From the NCBI GenBank assembly GCA_016793885.1, contig JAEUHE010000002.1:22302-86301 (forward strand): a stretch of DNA of 64,000 nucleotides. Reading direction: 5' to 3'. Below, piece after piece: positions 13,582-23,221 of this stretch. Position numbers and translations under genes: made by a program. The DNA is from Verrucomicrobiales bacterium. Its GTDB lineage: Bacteria > Verrucomicrobiota > Verrucomicrobiia > Limisphaerales > UBA11320. Under the pieces are notes generated by a model that saw nothing but the letters and a program-made list of their open reading frames with translations, made no database searches and was not told where the DNA came from. Positions within the stretch are counted from its first letter, which is position 1, and every line of letters begins with the position of its first letter.

Positions 13582-16317
13582 ATGCCACCACTCTCGTTCA
13601 GGCCGTCAGCACCGATGAAGTCCCGGGCTAACCTCTCCGCGTTCAAGGTTCCCTGGGCCAGCAGGGTGGCGGCCTTGTTGATCGGGGCCATGGGGTCGCA
13701 AGCGAGCGCCGCGAATGCCACGAATGATTCGGCCGCCGCGCGCGAGGCTCAGGCGCTGGACCAGTATCAGAACGTCATCTCGCCGATTCTAAAGACTTAC
13801 TGCTATGAGTGCCATGGCGACGGCGCCAAGAAGGCCGGACTCGCCTTCGACGCGCTGGCCACGAAGGATCAAATCCTCCATGACCCGCAGCTCTGGCTGA
13901 AAGTGTTGCGCAACACGCGATCGCACATCATGCCCCCGCCCGAGGAGGCGCAGCCCAGCGCCGCGGAACTTCAGGCTTTGGAGCAGTGGATCAAGACGAG
14001 CGGCCTCGGCCTTGATCCCCAGCGGCCCGATCCGGGCCGCGTCACGACCCGCCGACTCAACCGGACGGAGTATCGCAACACGTTGCGTGACCTGATCGGC
14101 GTGGACTTCGACGCCGACGCCATGTTGCCGCCCGACGACGTCGGCTATGGTTTCGACAACATCGGCGACGTTCTGAGCATCTCGCCGATGCGCCTGGAGA
14201 AATTCATCGAGGCGGCCATGACGGCCGTGAACCAGGGCGGGCCGATGGACACGGTGGTCATGCCAACCCGGATGCTGCAGGGTGGCGATTTTCTTACCGC
14301 CGACGGTTCTCAGAACGCCGGGCGCATCTCGTACTACCAGGCGCGGACGACCAGCCACACGTTCAAGATTAAAACCGCCGCCGATTACCGCCTCATGCTC
14401 AACACCAAGCTCGACGGCGAGGCGACCCCCGTTGATCCCCAGCGCGTCCGCGTCGTGTGGAAGGCCGATGGGAAGACCTTTTTGGAAAAGGAATACGGTT
14501 GGGCGGACATGGAATATCTGACGGACACGTTCACCTTCAAATGGGAGCCAGGCGACCATGTGGTGAGTTGCGAACTCACGCCGGTTTTCCCCGATCTTCG
14601 ACCCCTGCGCACGAAGATGGAGTATCGGGTTCTCTTCGCGATTTTCGATGGTCCGCTCGAGAAGGAAAAGTGGGAACACCACCCCAATTACAAACGCTTC
14701 TACACGCGCGACAAACCGCCGGCCGACGCCGCCGAACGCCGAACATACGCTCGCGAGGTCCTCTCTCGCTTCGCGGCCCGGGCCTATCGCCGGCCCGTCG
14801 CGTCGGAGACGGTTGAGCAGCTCGTTCAAATTGCAGAGAAGAGTTATTCGTTACCAGGCACCACGTTTGAGATGGGCATTGCCCAGGCTCTCATCGCAGT
14901 GCTCGCTTCGCCACGCTTCCTTTTTCACCTCGAATCCACGGAACCCGCCCCGACGGGTCAGCAGGTCGCGCGGATCGATGAATACAGCCTCGCATCGCGG
15001 CTCTCTTATGCCCTGTGGTCTTCGCTGCCCGATGACGAACTAACCGGCCTGGCGGCGCGCGGTGAGTTGAGCAAGCATTTCCAGGCCCAGGTCAGGCGCA
15101 TGCTCGCCTCCCCGAAGGCGCGCGCCTTCTCGGAGAATTTTGCCAGTCAGTGGCTGCAAACACGAAGCATCCTCGACATCCCGATCAATTCAGCCGCCGT
15201 GCTGGCCAGTGAAACTGCACCGTTGGCCCCGGAGGGCGTCACGAACGCCGCTATCGCCGCCGCTGTCGCCGCCGCTGGCACGACGACTGGAGCGGAGACC
15301 GGACCTGCGCCTGTCACCAATGCTTCATCGTCGCCCCCGGGGGCAGGCGCAGCAGCAGCGGCCGGAGTACCACCGGGAGTTGGCGCGCGTGGTCCCGCCG
15401 GATTCCCCGGACGCGGCGGCCCGTTCGGGCGTGGCCGGCGTGCGCCGATGGGCACGGAGCTGACACCCGAGTTGCGCGCGGCCATGAAGCAGGAGGTGGA
15501 ATCCTACTTCGAACACCTCGTCCGCGAGGATCGGAGCGTGCTCGAACTCCTGGAAAGCAATTACACCTTCCTCAATGATCAACTCGGCGCGGTCTATGGG
15601 ATCACGAATGTCATCGGCTCCGAAATGCGCCGCGTCGACCTACCCCCCGGCCACGTTCGCGGCGGCGTCCTGACGATGGGCGGCGTGCTCACGGTCACCT
15701 CGAACCCCACGCGCACCTCGCCGGTCAAACGCGGGAAGTGGGTGCTGGAAAACATCCTCGGTTCGCCGCCCGCCCCGCCTCCGCCAAACGTGCCGTCCCT
15801 GGAAGACACGCAGGCCAAGGCCGAGATCAAGGCCGCGACCCAGCGCGAACTCCTCGCGCTGCACCGGGCGGACCCGAAGTGCGCGTCCTGCCACTCGCGG
15901 ATGGACCCGCCCGGGCTGGCATTGGAAGGTTTCAACGCGTTTGGCCGCGTCCGTGCGTATGAGTCCGGCCAGAAGATCGATCCTTCGGGCGAACTCGCCA
16001 CGGGCGAAACATTCTCAGGGGTCGGCGACCTGAAGAAGGCGCTGGTCGAGAAGCATCGGATGGAATTCTACCGGACGATCACCGAGAAGCTCCTGACCTA
16101 CGTCCTCGGCCGCGGCGTGGAATACTACGACGTGCCGACGGTCGATGAGATCGTCGCGAAGCTCGACCAGGACAACGGGCGTTTCTCCACGCTGCTCCTG
16201 GGCGTCCTCGAATCCGCCCCCTTCCAGCAACGCCGGACCACCCCGAACGCTTCCAATCGGGACCAGAGGGCGGGTAACATTCCCGCCGCATCCAACGACC
16301 TTGCCCAAAAGCCATGA
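13582..16317 (+). CDS. DUF1587/1592/1588/1595/1585 heme-containing secreted protein (planctomycete cytochrome type)
   Basis: A 911-residue protein; the ATG at 13615 gives a cleaner signal peptide (MKSRANLSAFK...ALLIGAMGSQASA) and is an equally likely start. A planctomycete cytochrome C domain (CYECH, ~75) is followed by DUF1587 (RRLNRTEYRNTLRDLIGV), DUF1595 (AREVLSRFAARAYRRPV), DUF1592 (SLASRLSYALWSSLPDDEL), DUF1588 (GGVLTMGGVLTVTSNPTRTS) and DUF1585 (FYRTITEKLLTYVLGRGVEYY). A second heme-type motif, CASCH, lies before DUF1585. A ~75-residue Ala/Gly/Pro/Arg-rich insert (nt ~15220-15450) splits the DUF1592 region. The family is nearly always paired with a DUF1552 protein, as here (ATGA overlap at 16314). 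Its reaction is not established; an extracytoplasmic redox role is the common guess. Confidence 0.9.
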   Translation: MPPLSFRPSAPMKSRANLSAFKVPWASRVAALLIGAMGSQASAANATNDSAAAREAQALDQYQNVISPILKTYCYECHGDGAKKAGLAFDALATKDQILHDPQLWLKVLRNTRSHIMPPPEEAQPSAAELQALEQWIKTSGLGLDPQRPDPGRVTTRRLNRTEYRNTLRDLIGVDFDADAMLPPDDVGYGFDNIGDVLSISPMRLEKFIEAAMTAVNQGGPMDTVVMPTRMLQGGDFLTADGSQNAGRISYYQARTTSHTFKIKTAADYRLMLNTKLDGEATPVDPQRVRVVWKADGKTFLEKEYGWADMEYLTDTFTFKWEPGDHVVSCELTPVFPDLRPLRTKMEYRVLFAIFDGPLEKEKWEHHPNYKRFYTRDKPPADAAERRTYAREVLSRFAARAYRRPVASETVEQLVQIAEKSYSLPGTTFEMGIAQALIAVLASPRFLFHLESTEPAPTGQQVARIDEYSLASRLSYALWSSLPDDELTGLAARGELSKHFQAQVRRMLASPKARAFSENFASQWLQTRSILDIPINSAAVLASETAPLAPEGVTNAAIAAAVAAAGTTTGAETGPAPVTNASSSPPGAGAAAAAGVPPGVGARGPAGFPGRGGPFGRGRRAPMGTELTPELRAAMKQEVESYFEHLVREDRSVLELLESNYTFLNDQLGAVYGITNVIGSEMRRVDLPPGHVRGGVLTMGGVLTVTSNPTRTSPVKRGKWVLENILGSPPAPPPPNVPSLEDTQAKAEIKAATQRELLALHRADPKCASCHSRMDPPGLALEGFNAFGRVRAYESGQKIDPSGELATGETFSGVGDLKKALVEKHRMEFYRTITEKLLTYVLGRGVEYYDVPTVDEIVAKLDQDNGRFSTLLLGVLESAPFQQRRTTPNASNRDQRAGNIPAASNDLAQKP

Positions 16318-17711
16318 ACATCAGGAAATCTCTCCCGACCGATCCGCTGGCCCTGAACCGCCGACGTTTTCTCCGCAACTTGGGAGTGTGTCTGGCCGTG
16401 CCCGCTTTGGAGGCATTTCCCCGGCGTGTCTTCGCGGCCGACGGCACGCCGAAACTCGCCGCCACGACCGCGACCGGCGTGCCCCTGCGCACCGCCTTCC
16501 TCTATTTTCCGAACGGCGCCATCCCATCCGCGTGGTGGCCCACGGGAAGTGGAGTTGAATTTGAGCTGAACCGCACGATGGAGCCCCTCGCCAAGGTGAA
16601 GCAGCACCTCCAGGTGCTGGGTGGCCTGAATTGCCTCTCTGCGAACTCCGGCCCCGACGGCGGCGGCGACCACGCGCGCGCCAACGGGACATTCCTCACG
16701 GGCGTGCGGATCAAGAAGACCAACGGCGCTGACTTCCGGGCCGGCGTTTCTATCGACCAGGTCATGGCCCAGCAAATCGGCTTGCTCACGCCGTTCCGTT
16801 CGCTCGAGCTTTCCTGTGACACCGTGCTCAATGTCGGCACCTGCGACACCGAATACGCCTGCGTCTATCAGCACAACCTCGCGTGGGGTTCTCCCACGAC
16901 GCCGCTCACCCCCGAAGTGAGTCCCCGGGCGCTGTTCGAGCGGATGTTCGGCGCCGGCACGCCGCAGGAACGCGCCAAGAACCTCGCCATCCGGCAGCAG
17001 CAGACGAGCTCGATCCTTGATTTCATCAAGAGCGACATGAAGAGCCTCACGCGCGAGGTGACGGGCCGCGACCGCGACAAGATCGACGAATACTTCACCG
17101 GCGTGCGGGAGATCGAGCAGCGCATCCAGGCCGCCGAGAAGTCCCGCGCCGGCCGTTCCCAGCCGACGGTGGATTCGCCGGAAGCCGGCATCCCCTCCAG
17201 CTACCGGGAGTATGTGCGGCTGATGTTTGACATGCTTTTCCTTGCGTTCCAGACGGATACGACGCGCGTCGCGACCTTCATGATTTCCGGCGACGGGAAC
17301 AACCGCGACTTCGCCGAAATCGGGATCACCGACGGCCATCACAACCTGTCCCATCACGGCAACCGCCAGGATTGGATCCAGAAGGTCGCCACGATCGACC
17401 ATTTCTACGTGAGCCAGCTCGCCTACTTCCTCGAAAAGATGGAGGCCGCGCAGGATCTGGACGGCAAATCACTCCTGCACAACTCCCAGATCATCTACGG
17501 CAGCGGCAACTCCGACGGGAACCGCCACTCGCACACGAATCTTCCAGTCATCCTGGCGGGTCACGCGGGCGGCACACTGAAACCCGGGCGCTACACCAAG
17601 TTCAACGAACTGCCGGTGACGAATCTTTATCTCAGCATGCTGGATCGCATTGGTGGTGCTCAGCGGCTGCAACGCTTCGGCGATTCGACGGCCCGCCTCG
17701 AAAACATTTGA
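16314..17711 (+). CDS. DUF1552 protein with Tat-type signal
   Basis: A 465-residue partner of the preceding DUF1592 protein, starting in an ATGA overlap. The N-terminus has a twin-arginine motif, NRRRFLRNLG, then a hydrophobic stretch ending before VFAAD, which suggests export of a folded, perhaps cofactor-containing protein. Family-typical stretches include FLYFPNGAIPSAWWPTGSG, LSCDTVLNVGTCDTEYACVY, TFMISGDGNNRDFAEIG and DGHHNLSHHGN. DUF1552 resembles the alkaline-phosphatase/sulfatase-like superfamily found in DUF1501 proteins, but no activity has been shown. The pair lies between the xylanase and an esterase and probably belongs to the same transcript. Confidence 0.9.
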   Translation: MNIRKSLPTDPLALNRRRFLRNLGVCLAVPALEAFPRRVFAADGTPKLAATTATGVPLRTAFLYFPNGAIPSAWWPTGSGVEFELNRTMEPLAKVKQHLQVLGGLNCLSANSGPDGGGDHARANGTFLTGVRIKKTNGADFRAGVSIDQVMAQQIGLLTPFRSLELSCDTVLNVGTCDTEYACVYQHNLAWGSPTTPLTPEVSPRALFERMFGAGTPQERAKNLAIRQQQTSSILDFIKSDMKSLTREVTGRDRDKIDEYFTGVREIEQRIQAAEKSRAGRSQPTVDSPEAGIPSSYREYVRLMFDMLFLAFQTDTTRVATFMISGDGNNRDFAEIGITDGHHNLSHHGNRQDWIQKVATIDHFYVSQLAYFLEKMEAAQDLDGKSLLHNSQIIYGSGNSDGNRHSHTNLPVILAGHAGGTLKPGRYTKFNELPVTNLYLSMLDRIGGAQRLQRFGDSTARLENI

Positions 17712-17728
17712 GCACCGCCAACGACAGC

Positions 17729-18841
17729 ATGCATTCAGCCCCGGCGCTATCCGAGTGGAAGCGGGTCTTAGCCCGCGCCGCAGTCGTGCTTTGCCTATTC
17801 TCAGTTACGCCGCCCCTGTTCGCAGCCGAGCCGGTAACTTCTGTGGGCGCGCCTCGGGGCGGGCGCGTCGGGCGTGGTGGCCCGTTGACAGCCGAGGATC
17901 AGGCGGCGATCTCGAGGCTGGCCGCGCTCCCTGCATGGAAGCCAGGTGTCGGTGACGGCGATTACTCCATCTCGCCGCCCTACGCGCCCGCGCCCGAGAA
18001 CGCTCCCCGCGATGACGTTCCGCAAGGCAAGGTGGTCACTTTCCACATGGACATGACGGGCAGCACATTTTTCCCGCCGGCCGCCGGGCGCGACGGCGCT
18101 CCGCCCGCACCGCGCGAGGTCAACGTCTATATTCCCGCAGGCTACGCCCCCGGCACACCCGCACCGCTGCTCTTCTGTCACGATGCCATGGGCATGCATG
18201 ACAACAAACCCGCGCCGTACCTGCCCACGATCCTGGACAACCTTATCGCCGAAAAGCGGCTGCCGGCGATGGTTGCCGTCATGGTCATGCCCAGCAACCA
18301 GCGCAGCCTCGAATACGACACGGTCTCCGGGAAATTCGCCGAGTTCGTGGAGACCGAGGTGCTTCCGCGCGTCGGCCAGGAATGCAACGTCACCTTCACC
18401 AGGGACCCCAATGCCCGCGCCACCCTTGGTGGCAGCTCGGGCGGTGCGGCAGCGCTTTCGATGGCCTGGTTTCATCCCGAGCTTTACCGCCGCGTGCTCG
18501 TGTTCTCCGGCACCTTCGTCCATCTGCGCACCGGCCCCGAAGCGCCGCACGGAGCGTGGGAATACCACGAGACTTTCATCCCCAAGACGGCGCCGATCAA
18601 ACCGCTCCGCATCTGGCTCGAGGTCGGCGAGAGGGACAACGGCGCAGGCGTTTCGAGCGCGGGCATGGGCAACTGGGTCATCGCCAATCAACGAATGGCC
18701 GAAGCGTTGAAGGCCAAGGGCTATCCCTATCAGTTCGTGTTTGCCAAGGAGGCCGGCCACGTGGACCGCCCCGTCCGCGCCCACACTTTGGCGCCCGCGC
18801 TGGAATGGCTGTGGAAAGACTACAAGCCGGCGGCGCAGTGA
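17729..18841 (+). CDS. Exported esterase of the CE1/esterase D family
   Basis: A 370-residue alpha/beta-hydrolase. An open frame extends upstream to 17372, but that part overlaps the DUF1552 gene; the ATG at 17729 is followed by a credible signal peptide (ARAAVVLCLFSVTPPLFA), so it is taken as the start, 17 bp after the previous stop. A Gly/Arg-rich segment (GAPRGGRVGRGGP) follows the signal peptide. The catalytic domain shows REVNVYIPAGYAPG, FCHDAMGMHD, the nucleophile elbow GGSSGG (Ser236 or Ser237) and a terminal EAGHVDRPVRAHTL with the probable catalytic His. No E-set domain precedes it, unlike the other three CE1-type proteins. The substrate is probably an ester on arabinoxylan or its fragments, by context only. 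Confidence 0.83.
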   Translation: MHSAPALSEWKRVLARAAVVLCLFSVTPPLFAAEPVTSVGAPRGGRVGRGGPLTAEDQAAISRLAALPAWKPGVGDGDYSISPPYAPAPENAPRDDVPQGKVVTFHMDMTGSTFFPPAAGRDGAPPAPREVNVYIPAGYAPGTPAPLLFCHDAMGMHDNKPAPYLPTILDNLIAEKRLPAMVAVMVMPSNQRSLEYDTVSGKFAEFVETEVLPRVGQECNVTFTRDPNARATLGGSSGGAAALSMAWFHPELYRRVLVFSGTFVHLRTGPEAPHGAWEYHETFIPKTAPIKPLRIWLEVGERDNGAGVSSAGMGNWVIANQRMAEALKAKGYPYQFVFAKEAGHVDRPVRAHTLAPALEWLWKDYKPAAQ

Positions 18842-18859
18842 ACCCAGGAGACCCTGTTT

Positions 18860-19708
18860 ATGAAGACTAAACCACGATCCTGCCTACTGGCCGTCTTGCT
18901 CGCGTTGAGCACGAACGCCTTTTCGCAGGACACCAACTTCCACGTCTACCTCTGCTTCGGCCAGTCGAACATGGAGAGCGGTGGAAAAATGGACGAGCAG
19001 GACCGGACGGTGGACAAACGCTTCCAGGTCCTGGCGGATTTCGATTCCACCAACCGCGGCTGGAAGAAGGGGCACTGGTATCATGCCGCGCCGCCCTTGG
19101 CCGCGAAAGGCCGTGGGATTTGCATGGTGGACTATTTCGGGCGCACGGTGCTGGCTGCTCTTCCGAAGACTATTCGCGTTGGCGTGGTCAAGGTCGCTGT
19201 ACCTGGTTGCAAGATCGAGCTGTTCGAAAAGCTCACGTACACGAACTACTCGGCGACGGTTCAGCCATGGATGAAGAACCTGATCCAGGCCTACGACGGC
19301 AACCCGTATCAATTCCTGGTGGACCAGGCGAAAGTGGCGCAGAAGGATGGCGTAATCAAAGGCATCCTGCTCCATCAGGGTGAGTCTAATCCAGGCGACA
19401 CGAATTGGCCGAGCAAAGTGAAGGGCATTTACGATCATCTCATCCGGGACTTGCATCTCAAGCCTGAGGAGGTACCGCTCCTGGCTGGCGAAACCGTCAA
19501 CGCGGACCAGGAAGGAAAGTGTGCCGGCTTCAACAAGATCCTGGCCGAATTGCCCAAGGCGCTCCCCAATTCCCATGTCATTTCCTCGGCAGGATGCCCG
19601 AGCAATGACCGCTTGCACTTCAACTCGGCAGGATCGAGGGAATTCGGAAAGCGGTACGGCGAGAAGATGCTCTCGTTGCTAGGTTACACTATCGCCGAAC
19701 CGAAATGA
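18860..19708 (+). CDS. Exported SGNH esterase, CE6/sialate O-acetylesterase-like
   Basis: A 282-residue protein with signal peptide (SCLLAVLLALSTNAFS). The catalytic motifs of the CE6/DUF303 group are all present: Ser in CFGQSNMESGG at the start of the mature chain, the oxyanion loop in LLHQGESN, and the C-terminal catalytic pair in DRLHFNSAGSREFGKRY. The family removes acetyl groups from xylan or related polymers. It is placed 18 bp after the CE1 gene and six bases before the next open frame, so it is very likely part of the same operon. An acetylxylan esterase role fits the surrounding GH10 and GH43 genes, but CE6-like proteins also act on other O-acetylated glycans. Confidence 0.88.
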   Translation: MKTKPRSCLLAVLLALSTNAFSQDTNFHVYLCFGQSNMESGGKMDEQDRTVDKRFQVLADFDSTNRGWKKGHWYHAAPPLAAKGRGICMVDYFGRTVLAALPKTIRVGVVKVAVPGCKIELFEKLTYTNYSATVQPWMKNLIQAYDGNPYQFLVDQAKVAQKDGVIKGILLHQGESNPGDTNWPSKVKGIYDHLIRDLHLKPEEVPLLAGETVNADQEGKCAGFNKILAELPKALPNSHVISSAGCPSNDRLHFNSAGSREFGKRYGEKMLSLLGYTIAEPK

Positions 19709-19732
19709 CGAAAGATGACTAAGACACACCCC

Positions 19733-20533
19733 ATGAAAACCCGACTGCTCCGTGTCCTTCCGCTGGTTGCCCTGTGCATCGCGACGCTTGTCCCGGGACT
19801 CCGCGCCGCCGAAGCGAAAGCAAAGCTTACATTCGTACTTGTCCATGGCGCCACCGCCGGCGCATGGGAGTGGAAGCGCTGCGGCAACTTCCTAACTGAC
19901 GACGGCCACACGGTCTATCGCGCCACGCTCACCGGCCTCGGGGAGCGGATGCATCTAAACAGCACCAACGTGGATCTCCAGACCCATATCAACGACGTGG
20001 TGAACCTGATCCTGTTTGAAGATCTCCACGACATTGTGCTCACCGGCCACAGCTACGGCGGCATCGTGATCACGGGCGTCATGGACCGTGTGCCGAATCG
20101 CATCAAACACGTCGTCTTCCTCGACGCCGCCGTGCCTGATGACGGCATGTCCCTCTGGAACGTCTTCGGGGGCGACGGGCCCCGTGATCCCTCGCGCTTC
20201 GCCGATGGCTACATGCAGGTGCCGTGGGTCAAGGCCGATGCCAAGCCGCCGCACAACGTGAAACAATCCATCCAGTGCTTCAACCAACCCGTCTCCTATA
20301 AAAATCCAGCCGCCAAGGCGCTGCCGGCGACCTATGTCGCCTTCGTGCCAAAGGACAAATCGATCGAGGAGCGCGCCCGGACGGACAAGGGTTGGCAACG
20401 CGCGTTGGCCCGCGGGTGGACCATTCGCACCTTCACCGGCGGGCACGTCGCCCAGCAGGAGGATCCCCACGGTGTGGCGACGCTCATCGAGGATTCCGTC
20501 AACGATCGCAACAAAACAGCCTCGGCCAAGTGA
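19733..20533 (+). CDS. Exported alpha/beta hydrolase
   Basis: About 266 residues from the ATG at 19733, chosen over 19715 because it begins a compact signal peptide (MKTRLLRVLPLVALCIATL). The mature part is a single alpha/beta-hydrolase domain of the plant methylesterase/pyrethroid-hydrolase-like group: FVLVHGATAGAWEWKRCG with the oxyanion HG, nucleophile Ser in LTGHSYGGIVITGV, and a terminal FTGGHVAQQEDP with the likely catalytic His. It differs from the neighbouring CE1 proteins in fold subtype. An esterase acting on small ester-linked groups is plausible in this operon; the substrate cannot be read from sequence. It lies 24 bp after the CE6 gene and 4 bp before the next start. Confidence 0.84.
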   Translation: MKTRLLRVLPLVALCIATLVPGLRAAEAKAKLTFVLVHGATAGAWEWKRCGNFLTDDGHTVYRATLTGLGERMHLNSTNVDLQTHINDVVNLILFEDLHDIVLTGHSYGGIVITGVMDRVPNRIKHVVFLDAAVPDDGMSLWNVFGGDGPRDPSRFADGYMQVPWVKADAKPPHNVKQSIQCFNQPVSYKNPAAKALPATYVAFVPKDKSIEERARTDKGWQRALARGWTIRTFTGGHVAQQEDPHGVATLIEDSVNDRNKTASAK

Positions 20534-20537
20534 CCCC

Positions 20538-21656
20538 ATGAAAACTCCCCTACTCCGAATCGCCGCGTGCCTGTTCGGCTCCTGCTTGTTGGCTGATGCT
20601 CAAAGCAACCGTCCCGCTCCCCTCAGCTCGCCGGTCGTTCACCCCGACCGCACCGTGACGTTCACCGTCCGTGCGCCAAACGCGAAGAAGGTCGAGTTGA
20701 GCGCGCAGTTCCTCACCTCAAATCAAGTTCTCACCAGGGACACCAACGACGTGTGGAGCATCACCGTCGGCCCGGTGGAGCCAAACCTGTATCCCTACAA
20801 CTTCGTCATCGATGGCATTGGCGTCGCGGATTCGGCCAATCAGCATCTGTTCCCGAACGAACGCTTCAAGCAGAGCCTCGTGGACATTCCTGGCGATACA
20901 CCGTCGCTGCACGCAATCCAGGAAGTCCCGCACGGTGACGTGACCTACGCCTTCTACACCTCCAAGACGCTGGGGCGCACGCGTCCCTTGATTGTCTACA
21001 CACCGCCGGGCTACCGCACGGGCAAAGCACGCTACCCGGTTCTCTATCTCGTCAGCGGCACGACGGACACCGAGGAGACCTGGTTCAAAGTCGGCCGCGC
21101 GAACTTCATTCTCGATAATCTGATCGCGCAGAAGAAGGCCATACCCATGATTCTCGTGCTGCCCTACGGCAACATGATGAAAGGCACTCCCCCGCCGACA
21201 TCGCCACAGGCGGCCGAGATGTATAAGGTCTTCAATGACGAACTCACCCGTGACATCATGCCCTATGTGGAGGCCAACTACCGCGTTAGCCGCGAGCGCG
21301 AGAAGCGAGCCATTGCTGGATTCTCGCGCGGGGGTGGGCAGTCGCTTTTCACTGGGTTCAACAATCTCGATCAATTCGCATGGATCGGCTCCTACAGTGC
21401 TTACCTGACGCCAGAAGTCTTCGACAAATACTTCGCTGCGGCTGCGTCCGATCCGAAGGCGACGAATAAAAAGCTCAAGCTGCTCTGGCTGGGCGTGGGC
21501 AAGACCGACTTTCTCTACAGGCAGGCGGTTGACTTTGATGACTACTTGAAGGGGAAGAAGATCGCCCATCAGTTGCTGGTGACGGAAGGAGGCCACACCT
21601 GGATGAATGCCCGTCATTACCTCACGGAGACCCTCCAGCTCTATTTCAAAAACTGA
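20538..21656 (+). CDS. Exported CE1-type esterase with E-set domain
   Basis: A 372-residue protein. The open frame extends to 20334 but that overlaps the previous gene; the ATG at 20538 starts a signal peptide (LRIAACLFGSCLLADA). The E-set/CBM48-like domain at ~30-115 (TVTFTVRAPNAKKVELSAQ, NLYPYNFVIDGIGVADS) precedes an esterase D-type catalytic domain with YLVSGTTDTEETW, nucleophile Ser263 in AGFSRGGGQ and a C-terminal His in TEGGHTWMNARHYL. It is a clear architectural paralogue of the gene at 4761, which supports divergence for different ester positions on one polysaccharide. Unlike its paralogues it lacks a Gly/Arg-rich insert. A 122-bp gap follows before the transporter. Confidence 0.87.
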   Translation: MKTPLLRIAACLFGSCLLADAQSNRPAPLSSPVVHPDRTVTFTVRAPNAKKVELSAQFLTSNQVLTRDTNDVWSITVGPVEPNLYPYNFVIDGIGVADSANQHLFPNERFKQSLVDIPGDTPSLHAIQEVPHGDVTYAFYTSKTLGRTRPLIVYTPPGYRTGKARYPVLYLVSGTTDTEETWFKVGRANFILDNLIAQKKAIPMILVLPYGNMMKGTPPPTSPQAAEMYKVFNDELTRDIMPYVEANYRVSREREKRAIAGFSRGGGQSLFTGFNNLDQFAWIGSYSAYLTPEVFDKYFAAAASDPKATNKKLKLLWLGVGKTDFLYRQAVDFDDYLKGKKIAHQLLVTEGGHTWMNARHYLTETLQLYFKN

Positions 21657-21778
21657 AACTCAAGTTCGCGACCACTCTTTCATGCCGACCGAGTAGCGAT
21701 AAGCGGAACGATGATCAGCGAGAACCTGGTTGTCCTGGCTTGGCTTTAGATCATCGGAACCACCATAATCACACCTCC

Positions 21779-23185
21779 ATGCAGAAACAGCCGCTCAGCC
21801 TGCGCGAAAAATTCGGCTATGGCCTTGGCGACATGGCCAGCAACATCGTCTATCAGGCCGTTATCAACGTCCTGATGTACTTTTACACGGACATCTATGG
21901 CATCGAGGCCGCGGCGGCCGGGACGCTCATGGTCGTAGTCCGCATCTTCGACGCGATTACCGATCCTATCATGGGCGCGGTGGCCGACCGGACGCGCTCC
22001 CGGTGGGGCCGCTACCGTCCCTGGCTGCTCTGGATGGCCGTTCCCTACGGGATTTTGGCTGTCGCGGCGTTTATCACGCCGGACGTGGCAGTCGGCACCA
22101 AACTGGTTTACGCCTACATTTCCTACGCGTTGCTGATGACCGCCTACACCGCAGTCAACATCCCGTATTCGGCGCTCGCAGGAACGATGACCTCGGACAA
22201 GGACGAGCGCTCCGGACTGCAGTCCTGGCGCTTCGGCATGGCGATGGTCGGCGGCTTCCTCGTGACTGTTTCTATCTGGCCACTCTCGCGATTGTTGGGC
22301 GGCGGGGGTGAGCCAAAGGACCTTCAGCTGGGTTTTCCATTCGCCGTGGCGCTGCTGGCGATCGTCGGTGTCGTCGCGCTCCTCGGTTGCTTCGCTTGGA
22401 CTCGAGAACGCACGTATCCGGACGAGGAGTTGCAAAAGGGACAAGCCGTTCGGACCACCATATCGGAAGACCTGGGCGCCATGTTCCGGAACAGCCAATT
22501 CCTGATCGTCACCCTGGCCATGTTCATCATTCAGATCCGCGGAGGGCTGCAAGGTAACGTGAAGCCCTACTTCATCCGCTACTACATCGATCACGACCTC
22601 ACCGGGTTCTTCGCCATCCGGGAGAACTTCATGGCGCTCTACATGGGGTTGACCATGCTCGCCGGGGTGGTGGGGGTGTTTGTGGCGAACCGCCTGTTCT
22701 TGAAGCTGGGGTGGTGCAAGGTGACGGTGATGAAAACGGCGCTCCTCGGCTCGCTGGTGCCCAACGCTTTGCTGCTGTTCGTTCCCCGGCAATCCTGGGA
22801 AGTGTCGCTGCTGCTCATCATGGCCGGCAACTTCTGTCACATGATGTTCCTCCCCCTGCTCTTTGCCGCCATTCCGGACACGGTCGATTACGGGTTGAAA
22901 ACCATCGGCCGTGGCGCGATGGCGATGTTCTTCGCCGGACAACTGTTCGCCTTGAAGATGGGCATCTCCGTCGGCGGCGGATCCGGCGGATGGATCCTGG
23001 GAGTCTTTGGTTACCAGGCCAACGTGGAACAAACAGAACGCTCGTTGACGGGCATCAAGGTCGCGTTTGCTGGCGCACCTTTGGCGGCCGCCATCCTCGT
23101 GGTGATTCTCTTGCAGTTCTATAAGTTGAAAAAGGGATGGGAGCACAACGAAGTCATCATCAGTCCGGGAGTGGAACCCAAGTAG
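21779..23185 (+). CDS. GPH-family (MelB/XynB-like) sugar:cation symporter
   Basis: About 468 residues from the ATG at 21779, selected because the family usually starts with a short cytoplasmic leader such as SLREKFGYGLGDMASN. Twelve hydrophobic helices are evident. GPH signatures: YFYTDIYGIEAAAAGTLM, RIFDAITDPIMGAVADRT with the paired Asp residues of the cation/sugar site, and RSRWGRYRPWLLW in loop 2-3. The family imports glycosides, pentosides and hexuronides with Na+ or H+. Lying between the esterases and a GH43 xylosidase, it probably imports xylo-oligosaccharides, which fits the absence of an export signal on GH43. The leader has no Shine-Dalgarno sequence and is rich in ACCACC. Confidence 0.92.
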   Translation: MQKQPLSLREKFGYGLGDMASNIVYQAVINVLMYFYTDIYGIEAAAAGTLMVVVRIFDAITDPIMGAVADRTRSRWGRYRPWLLWMAVPYGILAVAAFITPDVAVGTKLVYAYISYALLMTAYTAVNIPYSALAGTMTSDKDERSGLQSWRFGMAMVGGFLVTVSIWPLSRLLGGGGEPKDLQLGFPFAVALLAIVGVVALLGCFAWTRERTYPDEELQKGQAVRTTISEDLGAMFRNSQFLIVTLAMFIIQIRGGLQGNVKPYFIRYYIDHDLTGFFAIRENFMALYMGLTMLAGVVGVFVANRLFLKLGWCKVTVMKTALLGSLVPNALLLFVPRQSWEVSLLLIMAGNFCHMMFLPLLFAAIPDTVDYGLKTIGRGAMAMFFAGQLFALKMGISVGGGSGGWILGVFGYQANVEQTERSLTGIKVAFAGAPLAAAILVVILLQFYKLKKGWEHNEVIISPGVEPK

Positions 23186-23221
23186 GCGAGGTTTTAAGCT
23201 GCAAGATCTTTAATTCTCGTT

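Noticed and set aside
21746..23146. 466-codon minus-strand frame opposite the symporter
   Set aside because: The composition (rich in H, Q, R, E) is that of antisense of hydrophobic helices; the + strand reading is a complete GPH symporter.
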